Shown here: positions 8,008-15,911 of the stretch, one piece after another
Numbering within the stretch: the stretch's first letter is position 1
Layout: every line of letters begins with the position of its first letter
DNA from: CF-46 sp963760735
GTDB lineage: Bacteria; Chloroflexota; Limnocylindria; Limnocylindrales; CSP1-4
Assembly: GCA_963760735.1 (NCBI GenBank)
Contig: CAVXEB010000001.1
Span: forward strand, 248,001-312,000
Length of the DNA: 64,000 nucleotides
Direction of reading: 5' to 3'
The notes under the pieces: generated by a model
Seen by the model: only the letters and a program-made list of their open reading frames with translations
Database searches by the model: none
Told to the model about the DNA's origin: nothing
Position numbers and translations under genes: made by a program

Positions 8008-8868
8008 GTGGTCGGGCTTCCGGCCGTCGACCTCGGCCGCCGGGTGATCGATCGGTTCGGGGCCGTCGACGGCGGCCTGCTGGCCGCCGGGATCGCGTTC
8101 AACGCGACCTTCGCGCTGATCCCCCTCGCCCTGTTCGCGAGCGGTCTCGCGGGGCTGTTCCTCACCGACCCAGCCGCCCGCGACGACATCATCACCGCCG
8201 TCGCCGAGGTGTTCCCACCACTGGCCGGCATCGTCGACCAGATCCTGACGGGGATGGCCCAGACGTCGCCGACCGCCTCGATCATCGGCCTGATCCTCGC
8301 GGGCTGGGGGACGTCGCGCCTGTTCGCCTCGCTCGAGTCCGCCGTGGCCCAGCTCGATGGAGCCGCGCCGCGCCGGGGGATCGTCCACACGACCGTCCGC
8401 CGGGTCCTCTTCGTCCTGATCGTCGCCGGGATCCTCGTGCTCGCCCTCGTCACCGGCCCGATCCTGTCGGTCGGCCGGGAGATGGTCGGGGAGGGGTCGG
8501 TGGCCTCGACGATCCTCAACGTCCTCCTCGCTGTGCTGCCGCCCGCGCTCACGGCCGTCGCGCTGGCGGTCATCTACCGGGTGCTGCCGCTCGTCCGCCC
8601 GAGCTGGCCGACGATCGCGGTGCCCGCCGTCGTCGGAGGCCTCGTCCTCGTCGTCCTGACGAGCGGGTTCGTGTTCCTCGCCCCGAGGCTCTTCGCCGGC
8701 AACGCGATCTACGGGACGCTCGGCGCGATCCTCGTCGGGCTGATCTGGCTGAATCTCGTGTTCACCGTGATCCTGATCGGGGCGGCCTGGGTGGTCGAGC
8801 GGCGTGGTACGCCGCCGATCCCGGTCGTTCGATCGATCCCACCGGCTCCGCCCGTTCCGCCGGCCTGA
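8008..8868 (+). CDS. YihY/BrkB-family inner-membrane protein
   Basis: A 286-residue polytopic membrane protein of the YihY/virulence factor BrkB family (once called RNase BN). About six hydrophobic helices are visible, including GGLLAAGIAFNATFALIPLAL, VLFVLIVAGILVLALV and a C-terminal WLNLVFTVILIGAAWVVE. The function of the family is unknown. The GTG at 8008 is used. The same frame stays open upstream to 7927, where only a CTG is available, and the residues there (a charged stretch ending in ETIVTAV) look family-like, so the true start may be earlier. Confidence 0.8.
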   Translation: MVGLPAVDLGRRVIDRFGAVDGGLLAAGIAFNATFALIPLALFASGLAGLFLTDPAARDDIITAVAEVFPPLAGIVDQILTGMAQTSPTASIIGLILAGWGTSRLFASLESAVAQLDGAAPRRGIVHTTVRRVLFVLIVAGILVLALVTGPILSVGREMVGEGSVASTILNVLLAVLPPALTAVALAVIYRVLPLVRPSWPTIAVPAVVGGLVLVVLTSGFVFLAPRLFAGNAIYGTLGAILVGLIWLNLVFTVILIGAAWVVERRGTPPIPVVRSIPPAPPVPPA

Positions 8869-8880
8869 GCCGGCGGTCGC

Positions 8881-10821
8881 CTAGACCCCCTGGCGGGTCC
8901 CGCAGCGGCGGCAGAAGCGCGCGTTCGCCGACAGCGACAGGCCGCAGCTCGAGCAGGGCTGCACGCCGGCGACCGGCACGGTCATCCCCTTGGCCGGCGT
9001 CGCAAGGACCTCCTGCGCGGAGGCCGCCCACATGGCCTCGCTCGAGACGCGGGACCGGTTCGTGAGGAGAGCCATGCTCGGCGACTCCTCGGCGTCGGCG
9101 CGGACGGGCCACTGCGGGTCACCGGAGGCCTGGACTGGGAGGGGGACGGGGCTCGGGCCGGCCGGCGGCTGGGTGGCCGGTGGCGCCTCGACGGCCTGGT
9201 CCGGGGCGAAGATCTGCCACGTCGGCTGCTCGATCCGGTCCTCGCGTACGGGTGCGGGGATCGGGACTGGCTCGGCGGCGACGGGCTGCGGCTGGGGCTC
9301 CGGAACGGAGGGCACGGGTGCCGCCTCGGGCTCCGGCACGGGAGCGGCAGCGGCCGCGATCGGCTCCGCAGCGACCGGCTCGGCGGCGGCCGGCGCCTCT
9401 GCCGCCTCGGCGTCTGCCGGGCCGTCGACGACCACATCGGCGGCCAGCGCAGCGGCGACGGCGGCGATCGGGTGGCGGTCCGGCTCCGGTGCGACGACGG
9501 GCTCCGGTGCGACGACGGGCTCCGGTGCGACGACGGGCTCCGGGACGATGACGGGTGCGGCGACGACCGGCTCCGCGGCAACCGGCGGCTGCTCCGGCTC
9601 GACGGCCACCGGCTCCGGCGCCGGAGTGGGCGCGGGCTCGACGACCGGCTCCGGCTCGACGACCGGCTCGGCGACGACGAGCGGCTCGGCCTCCGGCTCT
9701 CGGACGATCGCGCCGGCGACTGCCAGTGCGGCGACGTCCACGAGCGGAGACGCAGGCTCCGGCTCGGCCGGCGCGGCGGCGGCAGCGGCAGCCGCGACGG
9801 CGGCGTCCTGGTCGGCCGCCGCGAGCTGCGCCTCGTATGCCTCCAGCTCGGCGTCGATGTTCTGGCCGGGGCGGAACCGCGCGAGCAGGTCCGCCGTGTG
9901 GGCGGCGCCCGCCGCGGCGATCTCTTCGACCTCGGGATCCGGCCCCACGACCGGGGCGATCGTCTCCGGAGCGTCCGCAGAAGCCATCTCGATCGGCTCC
10001 ACGAAGGTCCCGGCCGCGACCACGAGCTCCGGATCGACCACGAGCTCCGGATCGACCACGAGCTCCGGCGTCGGTGGGACCACCGCATCGATCCGGGCGA
10101 GGATCTCGGCCGCCGCGAGCGTCTCGATCGCGGCATCGCGCTCGCCGGCTTCGTCGGGCACCGGCTCCGGCTCCGCCGAGACCTCGGCGACCGGGGGCTC
10201 GACCAGCTCGGGCTCGATCGGCGCCCCCGCCGCCGGCGACAGCGTCTCGCCGGAGAGGAACGCGAGCCGGGCGGCTGCGTCGAACTCCGGCATCTCGTCG
10301 TGGACGTGGCCGTTGCCGTCCGGCGCGCTGCCGTTGGAGCCGGCGTACATGCCGTTGGTGGGCAGGCCCTCGATGCCGAGGGCAGCCGCCGCCGCATCGG
10401 CAGGAGTCGACAGGTCGGCCTCGGGCCAGGCCTCAGCCTCGATCCGGACGGGCTCGAACGGCTGCAGGTCGGGGAACGGCGCCGGGAGGATCTCGTGACC
10501 GAGGTGCGGCGCGCAGGTCAGGCAGCGACCCTCGGACGTGTTCCAGCAGTTGCCGCACGTGTACTGGCGGCACGTCATGCAGAAGTTGAAAGTCGAGTGG
10601 AACGCGTCGAGCTGCTGGGTGGTGAGCGCCCGCTCCTCGTCGCTCCGCGCCTCGGCCAGGGCCTCGTCGAGCGACGAATTGTCGCTCATCACCCAGTTCT
10701 TGACGCCCTTGCCGAGCGTCTTGAACTGACCGAGCTTGCGGGTCTTGCGGGGCGCGGTCGACTCGAACGTATAGCGGGTGCCGCAGCGCTCGCAGAAGGA
10801 CTCGGTGAGGATCTCGGGCAT
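8881..10821 (-). CDS. Two-ended zinc-ribbon protein with long repetitive acidic linker
   Basis: A 646-residue protein that I do not recognise as a named family. The N-terminal 120 residues carry four Cys pairs (CERC, CMTC, CGNC, CLTC), suggesting two treble-clef or B-box-like zinc sites. The last 30 residues hold another zinc ribbon (CSSC and CRRC). Between them lie about 480 residues rich in Ala, Pro, Val and Glu, with exact repeats of APEPVV and VDPELV, probably disordered. There is no signal peptide or membrane segment. The start is the ATG at 10821; the frame stays open upstream but that part is not conserved-looking. It is divergent from fhaA and has its own TATACT -10 box. A scaffold or adaptor role is inference only. 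Confidence 0.75.
   Translation of the reverse strand: MPEILTESFCERCGTRYTFESTAPRKTRKLGQFKTLGKGVKNWVMSDNSSLDEALAEARSDEERALTTQQLDAFHSTFNFCMTCRQYTCGNCWNTSEGRCLTCAPHLGHEILPAPFPDLQPFEPVRIEAEAWPEADLSTPADAAAAALGIEGLPTNGMYAGSNGSAPDGNGHVHDEMPEFDAAARLAFLSGETLSPAAGAPIEPELVEPPVAEVSAEPEPVPDEAGERDAAIETLAAAEILARIDAVVPPTPELVVDPELVVDPELVVAAGTFVEPIEMASADAPETIAPVVGPDPEVEEIAAAGAAHTADLLARFRPGQNIDAELEAYEAQLAAADQDAAVAAAAAAAAPAEPEPASPLVDVAALAVAGAIVREPEAEPLVVAEPVVEPEPVVEPAPTPAPEPVAVEPEQPPVAAEPVVAAPVIVPEPVVAPEPVVAPEPVVAPEPDRHPIAAVAAALAADVVVDGPADAEAAEAPAAAEPVAAEPIAAAAAPVPEPEAAPVPSVPEPQPQPVAAEPVPIPAPVREDRIEQPTWQIFAPDQAVEAPPATQPPAGPSPVPLPVQASGDPQWPVRADAEESPSMALLTNRSRVSSEAMWAASAQEVLATPAKGMTVPVAGVQPCSSCGLSLSANARFCRRCGTRQGV
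9482..9544. repeat. 18-bp tandem repeat inside the zinc-ribbon protein gene
   Basis: About 3.5 exact copies of GGCTCCGGTGCGACGACG, in frame, encoding the repeated APEPVV hexapeptide on the minus strand. Exact DNA identity points to recent slippage. Confidence 0.85.
10017..10068. repeat. Second 18-bp tandem repeat in the same gene
   Basis: About three copies of CGACCACGAGCTCCGGAT, in frame, encoding VDPELV repeats on the minus strand. Confidence 0.85.
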
Positions 10822-10880
10822 CGTGCCCTCGGTACGCGATGAACATCGGCGGGACGGACAGCCGATCCAAACGGGCCGAG

Positions 10881-10886
10881 AGTATA
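10881..10886 (-). promoter_or_regulatory. -10 box of the zinc-ribbon linker gene
   Basis: TATACT on the minus strand, about 60 bases upstream of the ATG at 10821, in the AT-richest spot of the intergenic region shared with fhaA. Confidence 0.4.
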
Positions 10887-11017
10887 TCGCAGGGGGTTCG
10901 GCCAGCCCCCATCGCTCGTACGGCCGCCGTTGGGACGATGGTCCCCCGCGGACGCCGGACCGATGCCGGGCGCTCCGGTGCACCACGGCCCGCCGAACCG
11001 GAATTCACAGGGTCGTC

Positions 11018-11026
11018 TGCTAGACT
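11018..11026 (+). promoter_or_regulatory. Extended -10 box of the fhaA operon
   Basis: TGCTAGACT, an extended -10, ends 11 bases before the fhaA ATG at 11038, so the mRNA is probably leaderless. Confidence 0.5.
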
Positions 11027-11037
11027 CCGCCCCCGAC

Positions 11038-11982
11038 ATGGGAGCCCTTGCCGCCGTCGAGCGGTTTCTCGAACGGCTCTTCGAGGGCCAATCCGCCCGA
11101 CTCTTCCGGACCGGCCTCCGGCCGATCCAGGTCCAGCGGCGCCTCGAGCGCGCCATGGAATCGCACCGGATCCGCGACGGCCAGCGGACGATCGTGCCCC
11201 ACCGGCTCGTGGTCCGGCTGTCCGCCGCCGACCTGACGGCCCTTCGCGAGGCCGAGCCCGGGCTCGCCGCGGAGCTCGCCGACGCCGCTCTCGCCTTCGC
11301 GCGGGCACACGCGTACACGCTGCTCGAGCGACCCACCGTGACGCTCCGTGCCGATCGGTCGGTCGAGGCCGGCGCCGTCGAGGTCGACGTGGCCGACGGC
11401 GGCCATCCGGCGGTTGCGGTCGCCGGGCCCGGGGTCGCCATTGCGACCGGCCCGGATGCCGCCGGCAGCGACGCACCGGGTGCCACCGCCGCCGCCGGAT
11501 CGCCGCACGCCCCGGCCTCCACGACCCGCCCCGCCACCCCGGACCTGACGGCGGTCTTCGTCGTCCCGACCGCGGAGGGACCGCGCGCAACGATCCGCGA
11601 GATCCGCCCGGACCGGTCCAGCCGATCGTTCGAGTTCGACGGCCGGCCGTTGACGATCGGCCGGTCCCCGGAGAACGGCCTCGTGCTCCGCGACGGTCGA
11701 GCCTCTCGCCATCACGCGCGGATCGACGTCCGCCGCGGCACCCTCGTCCTGACCGACCTCGGCTCCACGAACGGGTCGTGGGTCAACGACCGCCGGGTCG
11801 AGTCGATCGCGCTCGGCGAGGGCGACCAGGTCCGGATCGGCCTGACGATCCTGATCATCGAGGCGGTCGAGTCGGTCGCCCGGCACCATCCGGAACGCCC
11901 GGTTGCCGCCAGTCCCGCCCCGGAGGCGATCCGCGCCGCCCAGGCTTCGACCGGGATGCCCGATGGCCCTGCCGCACACTGA
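11038..11982 (+). CDS. fhaA: FhaA-like protein: DUF3662 plus FHA domain
   Basis: A 314-residue cytoplasmic protein. Residues 1-115 match the N-terminal domain of mycobacterial FhaA (DUF3662: FLERLFEG, then FRTGLRPIQVQRRLERAM). A variable Ala/Pro linker follows, and residues about 190-285 form an FHA phosphothreonine-binding domain (LTIGRSPENG, SRHHARI, LTDLGSTNGSWVN). In Actinobacteria FhaA binds phosphorylated cell-wall regulators. Here it heads an fhaA-fhaB-rodA-pbpA operon and overlaps fhaB by one base (TGATG). The ATG at 11038 is chosen because a consensus -10 lies just before it. Confidence 0.85.
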   Translation: MGALAAVERFLERLFEGQSARLFRTGLRPIQVQRRLERAMESHRIRDGQRTIVPHRLVVRLSAADLTALREAEPGLAAELADAALAFARAHAYTLLERPTVTLRADRSVEAGAVEVDVADGGHPAVAVAGPGVAIATGPDAAGSDAPGATAAAGSPHAPASTTRPATPDLTAVFVVPTAEGPRATIREIRPDRSSRSFEFDGRPLTIGRSPENGLVLRDGRASRHHARIDVRRGTLVLTDLGSTNGSWVNDRRVESIALGEGDQVRIGLTILIIEAVESVARHHPERPVAASPAPEAIRAAQASTGMPDGPAAH

Positions 11983-12434
11983 TGGACCCCTTCCTCCTGA
12001 CGGTGTGGATCGTCCGTCTGCTGTTTCTCGCGCTGCTCTACGTCTTCCTCTTCCGGGTCGCCCGGGCGCTGGTCGGCGACCTCCGCGCTGCGGCCCGCGA
12101 GCCCGGGGCGGAGCTCGGCCGCCTCGTCGTGGTCGCGTCGCCGGGCGGTGAGCCCGAGGAGGGCACCTCGCTCGCCCTTGACGCCATCGCGACGCTCGGT
12201 CGCGACGTGAACAACGCGATCGTCGTCGAGGACCAGTTCGTCTCGGCCGAGCACGCGATCCTCACGTTCCGCGGGCGCGCCTGGTACATCGAGGACCTCG
12301 GGAGCACGAACGGCACCTTCGTGAACGGCGTCGCGGTGTCGGAGGTCACGCCGCTGGGGTTCGGCGACGTGGTCCAGCTCGGTCAGGTCCGGCTCCGCCT
12401 CGAGCGACCGCGGTCGGTCGGGAGCCACCGATGA
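11982..12434 (+). CDS. fhaB: FhaB-like membrane-anchored FHA protein
   Basis: A 150-residue protein with one N-terminal membrane helix (LLTVWIVRLLFLALLYVFLF, residues 5-24), a short linker and a C-terminal FHA domain (ATLGRDVNN, SAEHAIL, IEDLGSTNGTFVN). This architecture matches FhaB/FipA, a phosphothreonine reader that recruits division proteins. It lies between fhaA and rodA, with TGATG and ATGA overlaps on both sides. Confidence 0.85.
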   Translation: MDPFLLTVWIVRLLFLALLYVFLFRVARALVGDLRAAAREPGAELGRLVVVASPGGEPEEGTSLALDAIATLGRDVNNAIVVEDQFVSAEHAILTFRGRAWYIEDLGSTNGTFVNGVAVSEVTPLGFGDVVQLGQVRLRLERPRSVGSHR

Positions 12435-13924
12435 TCGCGACCTCGCCCAGCCTGCCGGCCATCCTCGGTCCGATCCGCCCGCGGATGCGCTGGCGCGAGA
12501 CCCGCCTCCTCCTGATCGTCGCGGCGGCGATCGTCGTCGGGAGCTTCTCGCTCGCGCTCACGAGTCAGGTCGCGGATCCCGGCGAGTCGCACGGCCTGAG
12601 CCTCGCCAACCCGCTCCACATCCTGATCTATCTCGGGCTGCTGGCGATCGCCCACCTCACGTTGATCCTGTCCGGCCGGCGGGTCGACGAGATCCTCCTG
12701 CCGACGGCGGCGATGCTCGGCGGGATCAGCCTCCTCCTGATGGAGCGGCTGCCCCAGGACCAGGTCGTCCAGACCGTCGGTCCGTGGGTGCTCGGCCTCG
12801 GGGACGTCCAGCTCGCCTGGCTCGTCCTGTCGTTCGGTCTCGCGACCGTTCTCGCGGTGACGGTCCGGAGCGACGGCTGGCTGCGCCTCTACAAGTACAC
12901 GTGGGCGGCCGCCGGGGTGGCCCTCCTCCTTGCCACGTTCGTCTTCGGTGACGACGTGAACGGCCAGCGGCTGAGCCTGACGATCGGGCCGGCGACCGGG
13001 CAGCCGGCGGAGCTCCTCAAGGTGATCCTCGTCGTGTTCCTCGCCGGATACCTGTCGGACAACCGGCCCCTGCTCGTGGAGGAGTCCACCCGGGTCGGTC
13101 CGATCTCGCTGCCGCCGCTGCCGTTCCTCGCGCCGATGGTGGCGATGTGGGCGATCGCCCTGTCGATCGTGGTCCTCCAGCGAGACCTCGGAGCAGCGCT
13201 CCTCTTCTTCACGGTCTTCCTGTGCCTGCTCTACATCGCGACCGGACGGCTCGGCTACGTCCTGGTCGGGATCCTCCTGTTCCTCGCGGGCGCATACCTC
13301 ATGTACCTGATCTTCCCGACGGTCCGCGTCCGGGTCGACATCTGGCTCGACCCCTTTGCGAGCCCGACCGGCAACGGCTACCAGATCGTCCAGTCGCTCT
13401 TCGCCTTCGGGCGGGGCGGGCTCCTCGGAACGGGGCTGGGCGCCGGCCTCCCGACCGTCGACGGCAACCTCCCGATCCCAGCGGTCCACACGGACTTCCC
13501 ACTCGCCGCGCTCGGCGAGGAGATGGGGATGGTGGGGATCACCGCGATCCTCGGGCTGTTCCTCGTCATGGTCGAGCGCGGGCTGCGGATCGCCGCCTCG
13601 GCCGTCGACGAGTTCCGGTCGCTCCTCGCCGCCGGGCTCGCGCTCGTGATCGGGACGCAGGCGTTCATCATCGCCGCGGGCAACCTGAAGCTGATCCCGC
13701 TGACCGGGATCACCCTCCCGTTCATCAGCTATGGCGGCTCGTCGCTGCTCGTGAACGGGATCATCATCGGCTTCCTCCTGGCGATCTCCGACCACGGTGT
13801 CGAGCCGCCACCGCCGCCGCGCCCGCGCGGCCGCCTCGCCCGCCTCACGGGGCGGGTCGCCCGACTCGAGACGCCCGCCGCGGGTCGCGCGCCGATCGCC
13901 CCGGGCCACGGGGGTGGATCGTGA
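12431..13924 (+). CDS. rodA: FtsW/RodA/SpoVE-family peptidoglycan polymerase
   Basis: A 497-residue SEDS-family glycosyltransferase that polymerises lipid II glycan strands. About ten membrane segments are visible. The C-terminal signature GNLKLIPLTGITLPFISYGGSSLL is intact, as is the loop with NGYQIVQSLFAFGRGGLLGTG. A Pro/Arg-rich cytoplasmic tail ends the protein. The gene is coupled to fhaB upstream (ATGA) and to a class B penicillin-binding protein downstream (GTGA). The order matches the actinobacterial rodA-pbpA pair, so RodA is preferred over FtsW, although sequence alone does not settle it. Confidence 0.88.
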   Translation: MIATSPSLPAILGPIRPRMRWRETRLLLIVAAAIVVGSFSLALTSQVADPGESHGLSLANPLHILIYLGLLAIAHLTLILSGRRVDEILLPTAAMLGGISLLLMERLPQDQVVQTVGPWVLGLGDVQLAWLVLSFGLATVLAVTVRSDGWLRLYKYTWAAAGVALLLATFVFGDDVNGQRLSLTIGPATGQPAELLKVILVVFLAGYLSDNRPLLVEESTRVGPISLPPLPFLAPMVAMWAIALSIVVLQRDLGAALLFFTVFLCLLYIATGRLGYVLVGILLFLAGAYLMYLIFPTVRVRVDIWLDPFASPTGNGYQIVQSLFAFGRGGLLGTGLGAGLPTVDGNLPIPAVHTDFPLAALGEEMGMVGITAILGLFLVMVERGLRIAASAVDEFRSLLAAGLALVIGTQAFIIAAGNLKLIPLTGITLPFISYGGSSLLVNGIIIGFLLAISDHGVEPPPPPRPRGRLARLTGRVARLETPAAGRAPIAPGHGGGS

Positions 13925-15435
13925 AGCTCGCGACGGCCGGGGACGGGTCCCAGCGGCCGGCGCGACCGACGCCCCTCGGCCGGACGATCGGGCACGTCGG
14001 GCTGGCGCTCACGGTCGCGTTCGCCGGGCTCGCCCTCGGGGCGGGCTACTGGCAGGTCGTCCGGTCCGCGGAGCTGACGACCGATCCCGGCAACCCGCTC
14101 GTCATCGCGGCAGCCCGGAACGTCGTCCGCGGCACGATCGTCGACCGCGACGGGAAGGTCCTCGCGTCGAACGCCCGTGACAAGACGACCGGCCAGCCAT
14201 ACCGGGTGTACAGCAGCGATTCCTTCAGCGCCCTGATCGGCTACGCCTCGCGCCAGTTCGGGACCGCCGGCCTCGAGCGCGCCTACAACGCCGAGCTCAC
14301 GGGCGTCTCGAACGGCAACCCGATCGGCGACGCCCTTCGCAAGTTCGAGCTCGACCCGTACGACCCGCAGAAGCTCCGGCTCAGCCTCTCCTCGAAGCTG
14401 CAGGAGGCGGCCGTCGACGGTCTCGGCGCCGATCGCGGCGCGGTCGTGATGCTCGACCCGCGGACCGGCGAGGTCCTTGCGATGGCGTCGACGCCGACCT
14501 TCGACAACGGCGCGGTCGCCAACCCGGCGACCGCCGACAAGGCGTTCGCGGCGCTGCGGGTGAACAAGGGCCAGCCGCTCCTGAACCGGGCGACCCAGGG
14601 CCTCTACGTGCCCGGATCGGTGTTCAAGATCGTCACCGCGATCGCCGGCCTCGGGTCGGGTCGCGTCCAGCCGGACACGACGTTCCCGGAGCAGCCGAAG
14701 GCGGAGAAGGACGGCCTCGTCGTGTCGGGGTTCCGGATCCGCGAGCACAAGGGCGTCCCGAGCCGGTCGTTCGACCTGTCCGCGGCGACCGAGTGGTCGT
14801 CGAACATCTGGTTCGCCCTCGCCGGGATGCGCACGGGGGGCCAGGACCTCGCCGACATCGCCGGCCGGATGGGCTTCGGGCAGGCACTCGACTTCGATCT
14901 CCCCACGGTTCGATCCCAGGTCAGCGGGGGCGGCCGCGGTCCCGGCGGCTTCGCCGACGAGGTCGAGCTGGCGAATGCCGCCTACGGCCAGGCGAAGACG
15001 CTCGTGACCCCGCTCCAGATGGCTCTCGTCGCGTCGACCGTGGCGAACGGCGGGGTCCTGATGCAGCCGCACCTCGTCACCGCGACGAGCGGCCGCGACG
15101 GGACGCATCCCGTCAGCCCGGCCGAGATGGCCCGGGTGATCACGCCGGATGACGCGATGGCGATCGGGGCGGCGATGCAGCGGGCGGTCGAGAGCTCGAT
15201 CGGTCGCCAGTTCACGACCGGCGCGAAGGTTCGCGGCGTTCCCACGGCAGGCAAGTCGGGCACTGCCGAGCTCGGCGGCACCGGCGCTCCGCACTCGTGG
15301 TTCATCGGGTTCGCCCCGGTCGAGAACCCGCAGGTCGCGATCGCGGTGATCGTCGAGCGGGGCGGGCGCGGCGGCGCCCGGGCGGCGCCGCTGGCCGGCG
15401 ACCTGCTCAGCCTCTACTTCGAGCTCAACAAGTGA
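13921..15435 (+). CDS. pbpA: Class B penicillin-binding protein (PbpA/FtsI-like transpeptidase)
   Basis: A 504-residue transpeptidase with an N-terminal membrane anchor (about residues 20-45), a short dimerisation region starting RGTIVDRDGKVLA, and a transpeptidase domain. The three active-site motifs are present: SVFK (the catalytic Ser, in PGSVFKI), SSN (EWSSNIW) and KSGT (AGKSGTAEL). The shortened N-terminal module resembles mycobacterial PbpA rather than E. coli PBP2. The GTG start overlaps the rodA stop (GTGA), so the polymerase and cross-linker are produced together. Confidence 0.9.
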   Translation: MKLATAGDGSQRPARPTPLGRTIGHVGLALTVAFAGLALGAGYWQVVRSAELTTDPGNPLVIAAARNVVRGTIVDRDGKVLASNARDKTTGQPYRVYSSDSFSALIGYASRQFGTAGLERAYNAELTGVSNGNPIGDALRKFELDPYDPQKLRLSLSSKLQEAAVDGLGADRGAVVMLDPRTGEVLAMASTPTFDNGAVANPATADKAFAALRVNKGQPLLNRATQGLYVPGSVFKIVTAIAGLGSGRVQPDTTFPEQPKAEKDGLVVSGFRIREHKGVPSRSFDLSAATEWSSNIWFALAGMRTGGQDLADIAGRMGFGQALDFDLPTVRSQVSGGGRGPGGFADEVELANAAYGQAKTLVTPLQMALVASTVANGGVLMQPHLVTATSGRDGTHPVSPAEMARVITPDDAMAIGAAMQRAVESSIGRQFTTGAKVRGVPTAGKSGTAELGGTGAPHSWFIGFAPVENPQVAIAVIVERGGRGGARAAPLAGDLLSLYFELNK

Positions 15436-15704
15436 CCGACGCGTCGGACCGCGACGACGAGGCGGCGCCGGCTTCGACGCCGCCGATGCCGCCCGACCCT
15501 GCCCCGGAAGAAGCGGACGATGCCGGACCGCGACCCTGGCTCGAACGGATCGGGCTGGCCGGGATCGCGGTCGTGATGAGCGCGCTGTTCGCGGTGATGG
15601 CCTTGGCCGCCTGGGCGGGCGGCGAGTGGATCCTCGCGGCGATGAGCGCGGTCGGTGCGTTCGTCACGATCGCCGTCGGGCTCGCGACGCTCGTCCGCGG
15701 CTGA
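15432..15704 (+). CDS. Small two-helix membrane protein
   Basis: A 90-residue protein with an acidic, Pro-rich N-terminal 35 residues and two hydrophobic helices (GIAVVMSALFAVMALAAW and ILAAMSAVGAFVTIAVGL). The GTG start overlaps the pbpA stop, making it the last gene of the fhaA operon. I do not recognise the family; a role in the elongation complex is inferred from position only. Confidence 0.65.
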   Translation: MTDASDRDDEAAPASTPPMPPDPAPEEADDAGPRPWLERIGLAGIAVVMSALFAVMALAAWAGGEWILAAMSAVGAFVTIAVGLATLVRG

Positions 15705-15806
15705 CCGTTCCGTCAGCCGGGAGATTCAACCCCGCCGGCGAGGAACGTGAACGAACGCCGGCTCCGAGACGCCCGATAGACACAGGAGAGTGAGTCTGTC
15801 CGTCAA

Positions 15807-15835
15807 CAGGTTGCGCTGAGGGGCGCCCGAACCTG
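15807..15835. promoter_or_regulatory. Inverted repeat in the moxR promoter region
   Basis: CAGGTT and AACCTG frame an inner GCGC/GGCGC pair. The site sits over the expected -35 position of the moxR promoter, so it may be an operator. It could also fold as an RNA hairpin. Confidence 0.3.
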
Positions 15836-15851
15836 ATCCAGCCTCGCGACG

Positions 15852-15857
15852 TACTAT
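15852..15857 (+). promoter_or_regulatory. -10 box of the moxR-DUF58-transglutaminase operon
   Basis: TACTAT, about 55 bases upstream of the moxR ATG; no consensus -35 is seen 17 bases upstream. Confidence 0.35.
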
Positions 15858-15911
15858 CCGTCAAACCCCCGGCCCCCGACTACCCCGTCCGCCCATCCCC
15901 CGAGGAGCCCC

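Noticed and set aside
9482..10068. Possible CRISPR array or phage repeat from the 18-bp repeats
   Set aside because: The repeats are directly tandem, in frame, without spacers, and sit inside a coding region.
8990..10498. A Gly/Ala/Ser-rich repetitive plus-strand frame that looks like a cell-surface repeat protein
   Set aside because: It is the antisense of the repetitive linker of the zinc-ribbon protein; the sense strand has conserved Cys pairs at both ends while this frame has none.
12383..13909. A 508-residue minus-strand open frame
   Set aside because: Antisense to rodA; extremely charged, no domain.
15705..15911. Possible tRNA or small RNA gene in the moxR upstream gap
   Set aside because: No cloverleaf or T-loop GGTTCGA-type sequence is present; only a promoter-like TACTAT and an inverted repeat are seen.
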